Below are positions 1 through 7,525 of a stretch of DNA of 64,000 nucleotides, one piece after another. Origin of the DNA: Streptomyces sp. TRM68416 (GTDB lineage Bacteria > Actinomycetota > Actinomycetes > Streptomycetales > Streptomycetaceae); contig NZ_JACVWU010000018.1 in the NCBI RefSeq assembly GCF_014596915.1, positions 62,001 through 126,000 of the forward strand, read 5' to 3'. Each line of letters starts with the position of its first letter. The first letter of the stretch is position 1. Made by a program: the position numbers and the translations under genes. The notes under the pieces were generated by a model. It ran no database searches and was not told where the DNA came from. It worked only from the letters and a program-made list of their open reading frames with translations.

Positions 1-140
1 AGGTCGGTGCCGGACTTGCGGCGCAGCTTGCCCAGCACTCCGCCGCTGCTGCCGGCGGTGGGGTCCCAGGAGACGCCTATGGACAGGTGGGTCACTCCGT
101 CCAGGTCCGCCGGGCCGTCTTCCTTGGTGAGCGTGATCAT
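1..140 (-). CDS. TerD-family protein, N-terminal part only (cut by window edge)
   Basis: About 46 residues are visible, starting MITLTKEDGPADLDGV and continuing with an S-I-G-V-S-W-D segment. This resembles the first strand pair of the TerD/TerE tellurium-resistance and stress fold, which binds calcium through acidic loops. The ATG lies at 138-140 on the minus strand and the rest of the gene is beyond position 1. A full TerD paralogue occurs at 13060-13635 and a TerB gene at 17192-17647, so the window has several Ter-type genes. The family call rests on N-terminal similarity recalled from Streptomyces TerD proteins. Confidence 0.7.
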   Translation of the reverse strand, partial: MITLTKEDGPADLDGVTHLSIGVSWDPTAGSSGGVLGKLRRKSGTD

Positions 141-374
141 GTGGGTCGCATCCTCGTGTCGACAGGGACTACACAACACGCAGAGTCTGCCTGGCGGCTT
201 TCCGGTTCCCTGTGACGGGTCCGCCGAGCACCGCCGCAGCCGTCGTTCCCGGTTGCCGATCAGCCACCGCGGGCATGACCCGGGGACGGGACCGTTCGCG
301 CCGGTCGGGGACACGGCGCAGGCAGGGACGCTCAGCCGAGCGCACCGGACGCCCCACGGAGGAGAGTGAGACTC

Positions 375-794
375 ATGCGTGCCCACACGGGTGCCGCGGC
401 GCAGACCGCACGCGCCGAGTACACGCTGCCGTGCACCGTCACCTCCGCCGGGCGGGCCCGCAGACTGACGTCCTCCTTCCTCGCCCGGCCGCGCTCCCGC
501 ATCGCCCCCGTCGGAGCCGAGCAGGTGGCAGCCGCCACGCTGATCGCGTCCGAGCTGGTCGCCAACGCGGTACGGCACGGTCGCACCGGCTGTCGGCTAC
601 GGCTGCGGGTGGGCGCGGGCCACGTGACCGTGGAGGTGCGCGACGACGCGCCGGGGCGGCCACGCACACGTGCCGGGCGTGCCGAGGACGAGAGCGGGCG
701 GGGCCTGGCCATCGTGCGGATACTCAGCGAGCGCTTCGACATCGTGGTGCCCGTGACCGGCGGCAAGACCGTCCGGGCGGTGCTGGCTGTCTGA
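375..794 (+). CDS. ATP-binding protein, RsbW-like HATPase_c_2 (anti-sigma kinase type)
   Basis: The protein is about 139 residues. It shows the GHKL ATPase N box (ASELVANAVRHG), a G1 box (VRDDAPGRP) and a G2 box (SGRGLAIVRILSERF). This is the usual layout of the many small Streptomyces RsbW/SpoIIAB-type kinases that act in partner-switching control of stress sigma factors. I chose ATG 375 because GGAGGAG at 358-364 gives good spacing; the in-frame GTG at 366 sits too close to it. No anti-sigma antagonist or sigma factor lies next to it, so its partner is unknown. A run of short degenerate repeats follows the stop codon. Confidence 0.8.
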   Translation: MRAHTGAAAQTARAEYTLPCTVTSAGRARRLTSSFLARPRSRIAPVGAEQVAAATLIASELVANAVRHGRTGCRLRLRVGAGHVTVEVRDDAPGRPRTRAGRAEDESGRGLAIVRILSERFDIVVPVTGGKTVRAVLAV

Positions 795-796
795 GC

Positions 797-945
797 GGTT
801 GCCGGCCCTGCCCGAGCGGTGTCGCCCCGTCCGGGCAGCGTTGGCCCCGTCCGAGCGGTGGCGGCTGTCTGAGCGGTGGCGGCTTGAGCAGTTGTCGGCC
901 CCGTCCCAGCGGTGGCGACCGTCCGAGCGGTGCCCGCCGTCCGAT
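797..945. repeat. degenerate short repeats after the ATPase gene
   Basis: The words GAGCGGTG/GAGCGGTTG with a TCCGAGCGGTGGCG core recur about eight times, at irregular spacing of 12-30 bp, directly after the stop codon. They explain the overlapping low-complexity reading frames here. No coding or regulatory role is evident. Confidence 0.55.
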
Positions 946-1015
946 CCGATCCGGTGCGCGCACCGCGCCGCGCCTCGCCGCCCCCGCCGCGTACGCCGTG
1001 GCGGCGAGGAACGGC

Positions 1016-1033
1016 GTACGGTGGAAGGGCGAG
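1016..1033 (+). promoter_or_regulatory. GGTGGAAG-type upstream motif, copy 1
   Basis: GTACGGTGGAAGGGCGAG lies 62-79 bp before the DUF5994 copy 1 start. Near-identical sequences occur on the minus strand at 2655-2675 and 3182-3202, at similar distances from other starts. The position suggests a shared promoter element. Which sigma factor would read it cannot be said from sequence alone. Confidence 0.4.
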
Positions 1034-1094
1034 TCCTTCGCCCCCTGTAGGTCCCGCATCCCCCCGATCCCGGCGCCCGAAGGCGATGACCATC

Positions 1095-1586
1095 ATGAGC
1101 GAGCCCGCGGAGCGGCCGGCCGACAAGCTCCTGCCGGACTCGGTCCGCCAGGCCGTGAGGCCGGGCACCGCACTGTTGCGGCTGACCACCTCGCGCTCCC
1201 GGTCGGGGCTGCTCGACGGCGCGTGGTGGCCGAGGTCCCGTGACGCCCGTGCCGAACTGCCCGAACTGATCGAGGCGTTGACGGTCCATCTCGGCTCGGT
1301 CCAGCGGGTCGGGCTGGACGCCACCGCCTGGGACGACGCGCCCACGTCCTTGGTCGTCGAGGGACGGCGGGTGCGGGTCGACTGGTCCTCGGTGGCCGAC
1401 GACACGGTCCTGATCACGCGTGGTGACCAGGACCATTTCCTGCTGCTCGTCGTACCCCCGGGCGCCACCGTGGAGACGGCGCACGCTGCCATGGCGCAGG
1501 CCGCCGTCCCGGACAACACAGAGGGCGGACAGCAGATCCTGATCACCGTCGGCATCGGTACGGGCGAGGGCGGCCCGGGGACCTGA
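1095..1586 (+). CDS. DUF5994 family protein, copy 1
   Basis: About 163 residues with the family core G-L-L-D-G-A-W-W-P-R-S near the N-terminus, followed by an L-P-E-L-I-E-A-L helix and a strand-rich C-terminal half with DHFLLLVVPPGA. The same core occurs in the two minus-strand genes just downstream (1614-2048 and 2694-3089), so this is a local family expansion. DUF5994 has no assigned biochemical function. ATG 1095 is preferred over in-frame ATG 1086 on spacing from GAAGG at 1079-1083. About 65 bp upstream lies GTACGGTGGAAGGGCGAG (1016-1033), which resembles sequences upstream of two neighbouring genes. Confidence 0.75.
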   Translation: MSEPAERPADKLLPDSVRQAVRPGTALLRLTTSRSRSGLLDGAWWPRSRDARAELPELIEALTVHLGSVQRVGLDATAWDDAPTSLVVEGRRVRVDWSSVADDTVLITRGDQDHFLLLVVPPGATVETAHAAMAQAAVPDNTEGGQQILITVGIGTGEGGPGT

Positions 1587-1613
1587 TCGTCGTCCGGCCA
1601 CCGCCACCGGGAC

Positions 1614-2048
1614 TCAGGCCGCTCGTCCCCCACCGTCTCCCGCAATGGTCCCCCTGGCGGCCTCGTCCATGAGCCGTCCGGCCTCCCGCCGCGCGCTGTC
1701 GGGGGCGACCACCAGCAGATCCCACCGGCCGCGGCCGGGCGCGAGCAGGCAGATGGTCGGCGGGGCCTGCGGATGGTTCGTCAGATGCAGGCGTACGACC
1801 TGGTTGGCGACGAGCATCCGCCCGGGGCACGCGGACCACGAGGCTCCGTTCACGGTGACGCTGCCGATCTGTCCCCAGGCGGGCGGCAGCCCGGCCAGCA
1901 GCCCGGGGAGCTCGGCCGTCAGGTCGTAGGAGCGGGGCCACCAGGCTCCGTCGATGAGCCGGGGGAGGCGGCCGTGCGACGGCTGGGCCGCGAGACTCAG
2001 CCGGACGGCGGTCGAGGAATCGGGCGGGGGCGGCGGGGCGGGGGACAT
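1614..2048 (-). CDS. DUF5994 family protein, copy 2
   Basis: A 144-residue protein with a Pro-rich N-terminus (MSPAPPPPPDSS), the family core L-I-D-G-A-W-W-P-R-S-Y-D and a W-S-A-C-P-G-R-M-L-V-A-N segment. The C-terminal part is W-D-L-L-V-V-A-P-D-S-A. An AGGAG ribosome site lies 6 bp before ATG 2048. It converges on copy 1, with only 27 bp between their stop codons. Function is unknown. It lacks the GGTGGAAG motif seen upstream of copies 1 and 3. Confidence 0.75.
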   Translation of the reverse strand: MSPAPPPPPDSSTAVRLSLAAQPSHGRLPRLIDGAWWPRSYDLTAELPGLLAGLPPAWGQIGSVTVNGASWSACPGRMLVANQVVRLHLTNHPQAPPTICLLAPGRGRWDLLVVAPDSARREAGRLMDEAARGTIAGDGGGRAA

Positions 2049-2277
2049 GGGAACTCCTGGGTGGGGTGCGGCAGCGGGGGCGTCGGGTGGGAGGCGCGCT
2101 GTCCCGTCCCACGCCTGCGCGAGGCCGTCGGACGGTGAGCGAACGGTGAGCGAAGAGGACTGACGGACAGGCGGCGCAGGCCGGCCGGCACGGGGCCCTG
2201 GACCGCAGCACGAGCGGTGCGGCCGGGATCAGAGGCTGCGCCTCTTCGGTGGTGGTGCGGTGAGGGACGGCGGACCG

Positions 2278-2571
2278 TCAGGCGGTCTCGTCCGGGTGCG
2301 CCTGGTCGGCCGGGGGCCTGCTGGTGTCGAGCCAGGAGCGGAGCGGGCCCGCGACGTGAGAGGCGTCGAGCGTCAGGTGCAGCCGCGTTCCGCTCCCCGG
2401 GCTCGCGGGGTAGCTCCGTTGCTCACCGCCGGCGAACAGCGCGCGGAGCGCGTCCGCGACACGCCTGGCGGCCTCCGGGTCCTCGGCGACGATGCGGACC
2501 TCCACCCGGTCCCGTGCGGTCGGGGGGTTGTGGGGGTGATGCGTGGCGTCGGTTGCCGTACTGCGTGCCAT
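2278..2571 (-). CDS. small hypothetical protein of the DUF5994 cluster
   Basis: About 97 residues. The centre reads RVEVRIVAEDPEAARRVADA, then ALFAGGEQRSYPASPGSGTR, and the end LHLTLDASHVAG. The alternating strand-helix pattern fits a small alpha/beta protein of the kind often found as an orphan in Streptomyces. I do not recognise a named domain. ATG 2571 is the best start, but the ribosome site is weak. A copy of the GGTGGAAG motif lies about 85-105 bp upstream (2655-2675), as for DUF5994 copies 1 and 3, which suggests co-regulation with them. Confidence 0.55.
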   Translation of the reverse strand: MARSTATDATHHPHNPPTARDRVEVRIVAEDPEAARRVADALRALFAGGEQRSYPASPGSGTRLHLTLDASHVAGPLRSWLDTSRPPADQAHPDETA

Positions 2572-2654
2572 GGCGGGACCTGCCCCGGACCTGAGCGGCC
2601 CGTGTCGCGGTGCGGCCGGGGACGAGACCGGTTCGGACACCGGTGTACGACATG

Positions 2655-2675
2655 CCCTCGGCCCTTCCACCATAC
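2655..2675 (-). promoter_or_regulatory. GGTGGAAG-type upstream motif, copy 2
   Basis: Read on the minus strand this is GTATGGTGGAAGGGCCGAGG, followed directly by GGCATGTCGTAC. The copy at 3182-3202 shares both parts. It sits upstream of the 2278-2571 gene. Confidence 0.4.
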
Positions 2676-2693
2676 TCCGTGCCCAGGACCTGT

Positions 2694-3089
2694 TCAGAGG
2701 CCGTACGACGCCACGGCCGCCATCAGGTACTCGGCGTCCGCCGCCGCCGTCTGCGGCGGAACGACCAGCAGGTCCCGTCCGCCCTGGTCCGCGTCGAGCA
2801 GGCACGCCGTGTACCGACGCCGCCATACGGACTCCCTGCGCAGTCGTACGACGTGGTGGCCGACGAGGATCCGGCCCGGCGACTCCGCCCACATCTGCGC
2901 GTTCACGGTGACGCAGACGATCTTTCCCCACTCCGGGGGCAAGGCGCCGATCAGCGGCGGGAGTTCGGTCAGCAGATTGCGGCAGCGGGGCCACCACGCC
3001 CCGTCGACGTGCAGCGACACCGCACCGCGCGGCGCCAGCCGCAGACGGGCCACCGGCGAGGAGGGCGGGGGCTGGAGGACGGCGGCCAT
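2694..3089 (-). CDS. DUF5994 family protein, copy 3
   Basis: A 131-residue protein with the family core V-D-G-A-W-W-P-R-C-R-N, then LPPLIGALPPEWGK, a V-T-V-N-A-Q-M-W strand and G-R-D-L-L-V-V-P-P near the C-terminus. The reading frame stays open upstream to 3647, but AGGAG about 8-12 bp before ATG 3089 and the family length favour this start. It is closest to copy 2 (both share W-G-K/Q-I and V-T-V-N), so these two probably duplicated most recently. Function is unknown. Confidence 0.75.
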   Translation of the reverse strand: MAAVLQPPPSSPVARLRLAPRGAVSLHVDGAWWPRCRNLLTELPPLIGALPPEWGKIVCVTVNAQMWAESPGRILVGHHVVRLRRESVWRRRYTACLLDADQGGRDLLVVPPQTAAADAEYLMAAVASYGL

Positions 3090-3181
3090 GCGAGGCGCTC
3101 CTGTCTGGGCAGCGGCCGGTGGACGCCGCCCGGATGTCCGCGGCGGACCACGGGACGAGAGGACGGCCCTGCGTACGACAT

Positions 3182-3202
3182 GCCCTCGGCTTCCACCGTA
3201 AC
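3182..3202 (-). promoter_or_regulatory. GGTGGAAG-type upstream motif, copy 3
   Basis: Minus-strand GTTACGGTGGAAGCCGAGGG followed by CATGTCGTACG, about 95 bp upstream of DUF5994 copy 3. GTTA and GGGCAT lie about 13 bp apart here, with similar spacing in copy 2. This loosely recalls the GNNT-N14-16-GGGTAY pattern reported for S. coelicolor SigB promoters, but it is not an exact match. Confidence 0.4.
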
Positions 3203-3402
3203 TCTCCCCGTTGGGAAAGGAGCCGTCGTCGGCGGGCGGATGTCCGCAGCGGCGCCGCGGGCCCTCCTCCCCAGGCGGAAGCCGGTGTTGGCGAGCTCGG
3301 ACGCTGCCCCCGCGCACCGACCGTCCCTTCCGCCCCGGCGCGAGGCCGGACTCGCGCCCGGAGCCGTCCGCACCCGCAGCGGCCGACGCTTCCCCGCCGA
3401 AC

Positions 3403-3474
3403 GCGCCGACCTCGCCGGACGCGCCGACCTCGCCGGACGCGCCGACCTCGCCGGACGCGCCGGACGCGCCGGAC
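3403..3474. repeat. 18-bp tandem repeat
   Basis: Three exact copies of an 18-bp unit (3403-3456) and two 9-bp half units (3457-3474), with a diverged copy after them. The unit is a multiple of three, so any frame through it stays open. Confidence 0.85.
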
Positions 3475-3863
3475 GCCCCGACCTCGCCGAACTCGACGAC
3501 GCCCGGCGCGCGGAAGCCGGACGCGCCCCGGTGTCCCCCCTCGCGGCGGCGACCACCCGCCCGGAACGGACCGGTACCACGGGCTTGGGCGGCACCCCGG
3601 ATCCTGATCTCCACGGTCGCTTTCGGATCGGCCCGGCCACGCGGCACCTGGCGGCCGGTGCGTAGCGCCGCGTACCGTGTGGCCGGACCACCGGTGGCTC
3701 CGGTCGCCTGCGGTCCGGCCGCGTGATACTTCTGCGGCGCATCGGGAACCTCCGGCCGCCCGGCGGCGTTCGTGTCACTGACGGCCGGACGATCCGGGCC
3801 GTCGGCTCAGGGTGCCCAACTGCAGATTTCCGTACGACGACTTGACCGGGGGGAGCAAGAGGC

Positions 3864-4340
3864 GTGCAGCAGCACCGCGCACAGCCCCCGCGCCCGGCCG
3901 CCGTCGTACTCTCCGCTCTGCTCGCGGTCCTGACCTTCCTACTGCCGGTGTCGGCCAAGTCGACGCCGGCGTCCCGCCCGTCCTCGGCAGGAACGGCCAC
4001 GACGGGCACCTCCACCACAGGCGCCTCCACCACAGGCACGCCCGCGACGGCCAGAGTCGCCAGGGCAACCGCGCCGACGCCGACGCCGTCGACAGCCGAC
4101 GCGCAGCGAGCCGTCACCGTGGCGCACCCCGTGCTCGGTCACGCCGACTCCGTGCCGCACCCGAGCCCGTACCCCGGCTTCGTGGGCCCCGCCGCCGGGG
4201 ACACCGCCCCGCACCGCGCCGTCGGCGGCCCCGCCGTTGCCGTGGCGGCCGCGGAAGCGGAAGCGGGCCGCGGCACCGATCCGCGTCGCCCGCGCGGCCC
4301 GCCCTCCCCAGGGAGCACCGAAGTCCGTATCGACGCCTGA
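3864..4340 (+). CDS. secreted Thr/Ala-rich hypothetical protein upstream of secDF
   Basis: A 158-residue protein. After a short charged start (MQQHRAQPPRP) a hydrophobic stretch, A-A-V-V-L-S-A-L-L-A-V-L-T-F-L-L-P-V, looks like a signal peptide. A low-complexity T-T-G-T-S-T-T-G-A-S segment follows, then a Pro/Gly/Ala-rich tail without a recognised domain. GTG 3864 follows GGGGGAG at 3849-3855 with about 8 bp spacing. It ends 62 bp before secDF on the same strand and may be co-transcribed with it. Function is unknown. Confidence 0.6.
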   Translation: MQQHRAQPPRPAAVVLSALLAVLTFLLPVSAKSTPASRPSSAGTATTGTSTTGASTTGTPATARVARATAPTPTPSTADAQRAVTVAHPVLGHADSVPHPSPYPGFVGPAAGDTAPHRAVGGPAVAVAAAEAEAGRGTDPRRPRGPPSPGSTEVRIDA

Positions 4341-4402
4341 CCGTTCGCCTCCGCGCCCGGCGCAGACGTCGACTCCGTCTGCCTGCCCCTCGTGGAGAAC
4401 CC

Positions 4403-6745
4403 ATGTCTCGTGCGCCCCTGTGGCGGGCGATCGTCGCCCTAGGTGTGATCGCCGCCTCGCTCTTCTTCGCCCTCACCCAGTCCGCCCGCCTCGGCCTCGA
4501 CCTGCGCGGCGGTACCCAGATCGTCCTGGAGACCAAGGACTCGCCCGTCGTCAAGGCCGATTCCGAGTCGACCGAGCGGGCCCTCGAAGTGCTCCGCCAG
4601 CGGGTCGACGCGCTCGGCGTGGCCGAACCGAGCCTGTACCGGTCCGGAGAGAAGCGGATCTTCGTCGAGCTGCCCGGCGTGCAGGATCCGCGCGAGGCCG
4701 CCGAAGTCATCGGCCGGACCGCGCAGTTGACCGTCCACCCGGTGCAGGGGGTGACGGACAAGCAGGACAAGAACAAGGGGGAGCCGGCCAAGGACGGCTC
4801 GCGCGTCCTCGCCGACCCCGACCAGCCGGGGGCGTTCCTCAAGCTCGGGCCCACCGCGCTCACCGGCGACGGCGTCAAGGACGCGGAGGCGTCGTTCGAC
4901 CAGCAGGCACTGGCGGGCTGGACGGTCAACCTCACCTTCCGCGGGCAGGCGGGCAAGGACTGGGCCCGGGTCACCGGGGCGGCGGCCTGTGCCCCGCAGG
5001 ACGCCCCCGAGCGGCGCGTCGCCATCGTCCTGGACGGCAAGATCCTCTCGGCACCCGGCGTCAACGCGAACGTGGCGTGCGAGGTCGGCATCACCGGCGG
5101 CTCCACGCAGATCACCGGCGGCTTCGACCGGGAAGAGGCCCGCGAGCTGGCCGCGCTCGTCAAGGGCGGGGCGCTGCCGGTGCCCGTGGAGGTCGTGGAG
5201 CAGCGCACCATCGGCCCCACGCTCGGCGCGGACGCCATCGCCGCCAGCACCCAGGCCGCGATCATTGGACTCGCCCTGACGGGTCTCTTCATCCTCGTCG
5301 TCTACCGGCTGCTCGGCTTCCTGGCCACGATCGCGCTCGCGCTGTACGGGCTGATCTCCTACGCCGCACTGGTCGCCCTGGGCGCGACCCTGACGCTGCC
5401 CGGGCTCGCCGGTTTCGTCCTGGCGATCGGCATGGCGGTGGACGCGAACGTGCTGGTCTTCGAACGGGCCCGTGAGGAGTATCTGGGGGCCCGCGCCCTG
5501 AAGTCGGCCTCGGCGCGGCTGGACAAGCCGCTGCGGACCGGCTTCGCCAAGGCCTGGAGCGCGGTCGTCGACTCCAACGTGACCACGCTGCTCGCGGCCG
5601 GTCTGCTCTTCTTCTTCGCCACCGGGCCCGTCAAGGGCTTCGGCGTCACGCTCTCCATCGGTGTCCTCGCCTCGATGATCTCGGCCCTGGTGATCACCCG
5701 GGTCCTCGCCGACTTCGCGATCCGGCGCCGCTTCGTGCGCAAGCGGCCCGGCCTGACCGGGATCACCTCCACCGGCCGGGTGCGGGCCTGGCTCGCGCGC
5801 CGCGAACCCCGGCTGGTGCACCACCGTCGCCGCTGGCTCGGTATCAGTGCGCTGCTGATCATGATCGCCGTCGCCGGAGTCGGCGTGCGCGGCCTGGACT
5901 TCGGGGTGGAGTTCACCGGCGGGCGCCTGGTGGAGTACAGCACCAGCAAGCCCGTGGACGTGGACGTGGCGCGCGAGGCGGTCGCGGACGCCGGGTTCCC
6001 GCGCGCGGTGGTGCAGGAGTCGGGGGACGGGGACATCTCCGTACGCAGTGAGGAGCTGACCAACGACGAGCAGCACGCGATCAAGACGGCGCTGGCGAAG
6101 GAGGGCGGCGAGGTCACCGTCGAGCGGGACGAGTTGATCGGGCCGAGCCTCGGGGAAGAACTGCGCCGGCACGCCCTCATCGCGCTCGGCATCGCCGTCG
6201 CGGCCCAGATGATCTACCTCAGCGTGCGGTACCGGTGGACGTTCGCGGCGGCGGCGGTGTTGGCCATGGCACACGACGTGCTGCTCGTGGTGGGCCTGTT
6301 CGCCTGGCTCGGCAAGCCTGTCGACAGCGTCTTCCTGGCGGCGCTGCTCACGGTCATCGGGTACTCCGTCAACGACACCGTCGTCGTCTTCGACCGGGTA
6401 CGCGAGGCGCGTCGCCGCGATCCGGCGGCGGACCTGGAGTCCACGGCCAACAAGGCCGTCATCCAGACCCTGCCGCGCACGGTCAACACCGGTATGGGCG
6501 CGCTGTTCATCCTGGCCGCCCTGGCGGTCCTCGGTGGCGACTCGCTCGCGGACTTCTCCGTGGCCCTGATCGCCGGCGTGGTCGTCGGCATGGCGTCGAC
6601 GGTCTTCACCGCCGTACCCATCGCCGTACAACTGGAGACCAACCGCCCGGCCCCGCCGCCCCGCCCCGCCCGCGGCGAGGACAGCGGCGCGCGCAGCCCC
6701 CTGGAACGACGCAGCCGGGCACGGGACTCGGGCGCGGTGGTCTGA
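4403..6745 (+). CDS. secDF: protein translocase subunit SecDF (fused)
   Basis: A 780-residue fusion of the two RND-type Sec accessory subunits, which use the proton gradient to help pull preproteins across the membrane after SecYEG/SecA. The SecD half has the first membrane span, then LGLDLRGGTQIVLET (about residues 30-45), a large P1 external domain, and the G-M-A-V-D-A-N-V-L-V-F-E segment. The SecF half begins about residue 465 with its own first span and GVEFTGGRLVEYS, and ends with five spans including G-Y-S-V-N-D-T-V-V-V-F-D. Streptomyces usually also has separate secD and secF elsewhere, so this is probably a second translocase module. The frame extends upstream, but ATG 4403 matches the SecD start. 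Confidence 0.95.
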   Translation: MSRAPLWRAIVALGVIAASLFFALTQSARLGLDLRGGTQIVLETKDSPVVKADSESTERALEVLRQRVDALGVAEPSLYRSGEKRIFVELPGVQDPREAAEVIGRTAQLTVHPVQGVTDKQDKNKGEPAKDGSRVLADPDQPGAFLKLGPTALTGDGVKDAEASFDQQALAGWTVNLTFRGQAGKDWARVTGAAACAPQDAPERRVAIVLDGKILSAPGVNANVACEVGITGGSTQITGGFDREEARELAALVKGGALPVPVEVVEQRTIGPTLGADAIAASTQAAIIGLALTGLFILVVYRLLGFLATIALALYGLISYAALVALGATLTLPGLAGFVLAIGMAVDANVLVFERAREEYLGARALKSASARLDKPLRTGFAKAWSAVVDSNVTTLLAAGLLFFFATGPVKGFGVTLSIGVLASMISALVITRVLADFAIRRRFVRKRPGLTGITSTGRVRAWLARREPRLVHHRRRWLGISALLIMIAVAGVGVRGLDFGVEFTGGRLVEYSTSKPVDVDVAREAVADAGFPRAVVQESGDGDISVRSEELTNDEQHAIKTALAKEGGEVTVERDELIGPSLGEELRRHALIALGIAVAAQMIYLSVRYRWTFAAAAVLAMAHDVLLVVGLFAWLGKPVDSVFLAALLTVIGYSVNDTVVVFDRVREARRRDPAADLESTANKAVIQTLPRTVNTGMGALFILAALAVLGGDSLADFSVALIAGVVVGMASTVFTAVPIAVQLETNRPAPPPRPARGEDSGARSPLERRSRARDSGAVV

Positions 6746-7180
6746 GGGCGCGCGGGGCTCAAGCGCCGGTCACGGTCCGTCCGGGGCATCGGTTGCGTCT
6801 CCATGGATGACGTGCCCATGGGAGTGGAGGAGCCATGGACGACTCCCTCCCATACGTCGGCTCGGACTTCCGGTGAGTTCCCCGTAAGCGCCGAGTCTTG
6901 GATCACCGTGGTCTCTACGCGAACTCCCGGCCGCCACCGGGAACCGGAAGACAGAACGCCCCGACTCCTTACAGGGACCCCTCCGGCGGGGCGTTTCCGC
7001 GGCCTGCGCACGACGGCGGCGACCCGCACGGCCGTGCCGGACGCGGACGGGATGCGCTTCCCGGGGCGTGGGCGGGGGCGGGGGTGGCTGTCGGTTCTGC
7101 GATAGCGGACCGGCGGCCTTCCGAGCCGTGCTCTCCTTCGGCCGCAGGACGGCAGTCCGGATCCGTATGCGCCCGCAGGG
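6746..7180. other. 435-bp gap after secDF with a terminator-like hairpin
   Basis: No convincing gene. A 13-codon ORF (6835-6876, MDDSLPYVGSDFR) has a strong GGAGTGGAGGAG ribosome site but nothing else to support it. AACGCCCCG at 6955-6963 pairs with CGGGGCGTT at 6987-6995 and could end secDF transcription. Confidence 0.4.
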
Positions 7181-7525
7181 TCAGGCGGAGCCGGCGCGGC
7201 CCGCCGATTCGCCGGCGGCACGACGGTACTCGGCGTTGATGCGCTGCGCTTCCTCGAGCTGGTCCTCGAGGATGACGATGCGGCACGCCGCCTCGATCGG
7301 AGTCCCCTTGTCGACGAGCTCCCGGGCGCGCGCGGCGATCCGCAGTTGGTAGCGGGAGTACCGGCGGTGTCCCCCCTCCGAACGGAGCGGAGTGATCAGA
7401 CGAGCCTCCCCGAGGGCTCGGAGGAACGCCGGGGTGGCGCCGAGCATCTCGGCTGCCCGGCCCATCGTGTACGCGGGGTAGTCGTCGTCGTCCAGACGAT
7501 CATTCAGGGGGTTGTCCGATGTCAT
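7181..7525 (-). CDS. MerR-family transcriptional regulator
   Basis: A 114-residue protein with an acidic N-terminus (N-D-R-L-D-D-D-D-Y-P-A-Y-T-M) and then a MerR winged helix: G-R-A-A-E-M-L-G, A-F-L-R-A-L-G-E, LITPLRSEGGHRRYSRYQL. A coiled C-terminal helix (V-I-L-E-D-Q-L-E-E-A-Q-R-I-N-A-E-Y-R) would form the dimer. There is no Cys-rich metal site or large effector domain, so this is one of the minimal MerR-like regulators common in Streptomyces. ATG 7525 follows GAGGTGAC. A perfect 32-bp palindrome lies 25 bp upstream of the start, a candidate autoregulatory site. The target is unknown. Confidence 0.85.
   Translation of the reverse strand: MTSDNPLNDRLDDDDYPAYTMGRAAEMLGATPAFLRALGEARLITPLRSEGGHRRYSRYQLRIAARARELVDKGTPIEAACRIVILEDQLEEAQRINAEYRRAAGESAGRAGSA

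Larger units (their letters stand above)
3090..3863. other. 774 bp without a confident gene; holds an 18-bp tandem repeat
   Basis: Several frames stay open on both strands because of extreme GC content, but none has a convincing start, ribosome site and domain. The middle (3403-3474) is GCGCCGACCTCGCCGGAC repeated three times perfectly, followed by shortened 9-bp copies. One plus frame would read as a D-A-P-T-S-P repeat protein, and another from ATG 3240 as an A-D-L-A-G-R repeat. I could not choose between them. Confidence 0.5.

Noticed and set aside
3403-3474. Tandem repeat as a CRISPR array
   Set aside because: The units are directly adjacent without unique spacers, and no cas gene is present.
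2610-3665. A 351-codon open frame on the plus strand
   Set aside because: It runs antisense through DUF5994 copy 3 and the 18-bp repeat, has no ribosome site at its start, and looks like a GC-bias artefact.
6835-6876. A 13-codon ORF after secDF with a strong ribosome site
   Set aside because: Too short to support without conservation or expression data; mentioned only in the gap entry.
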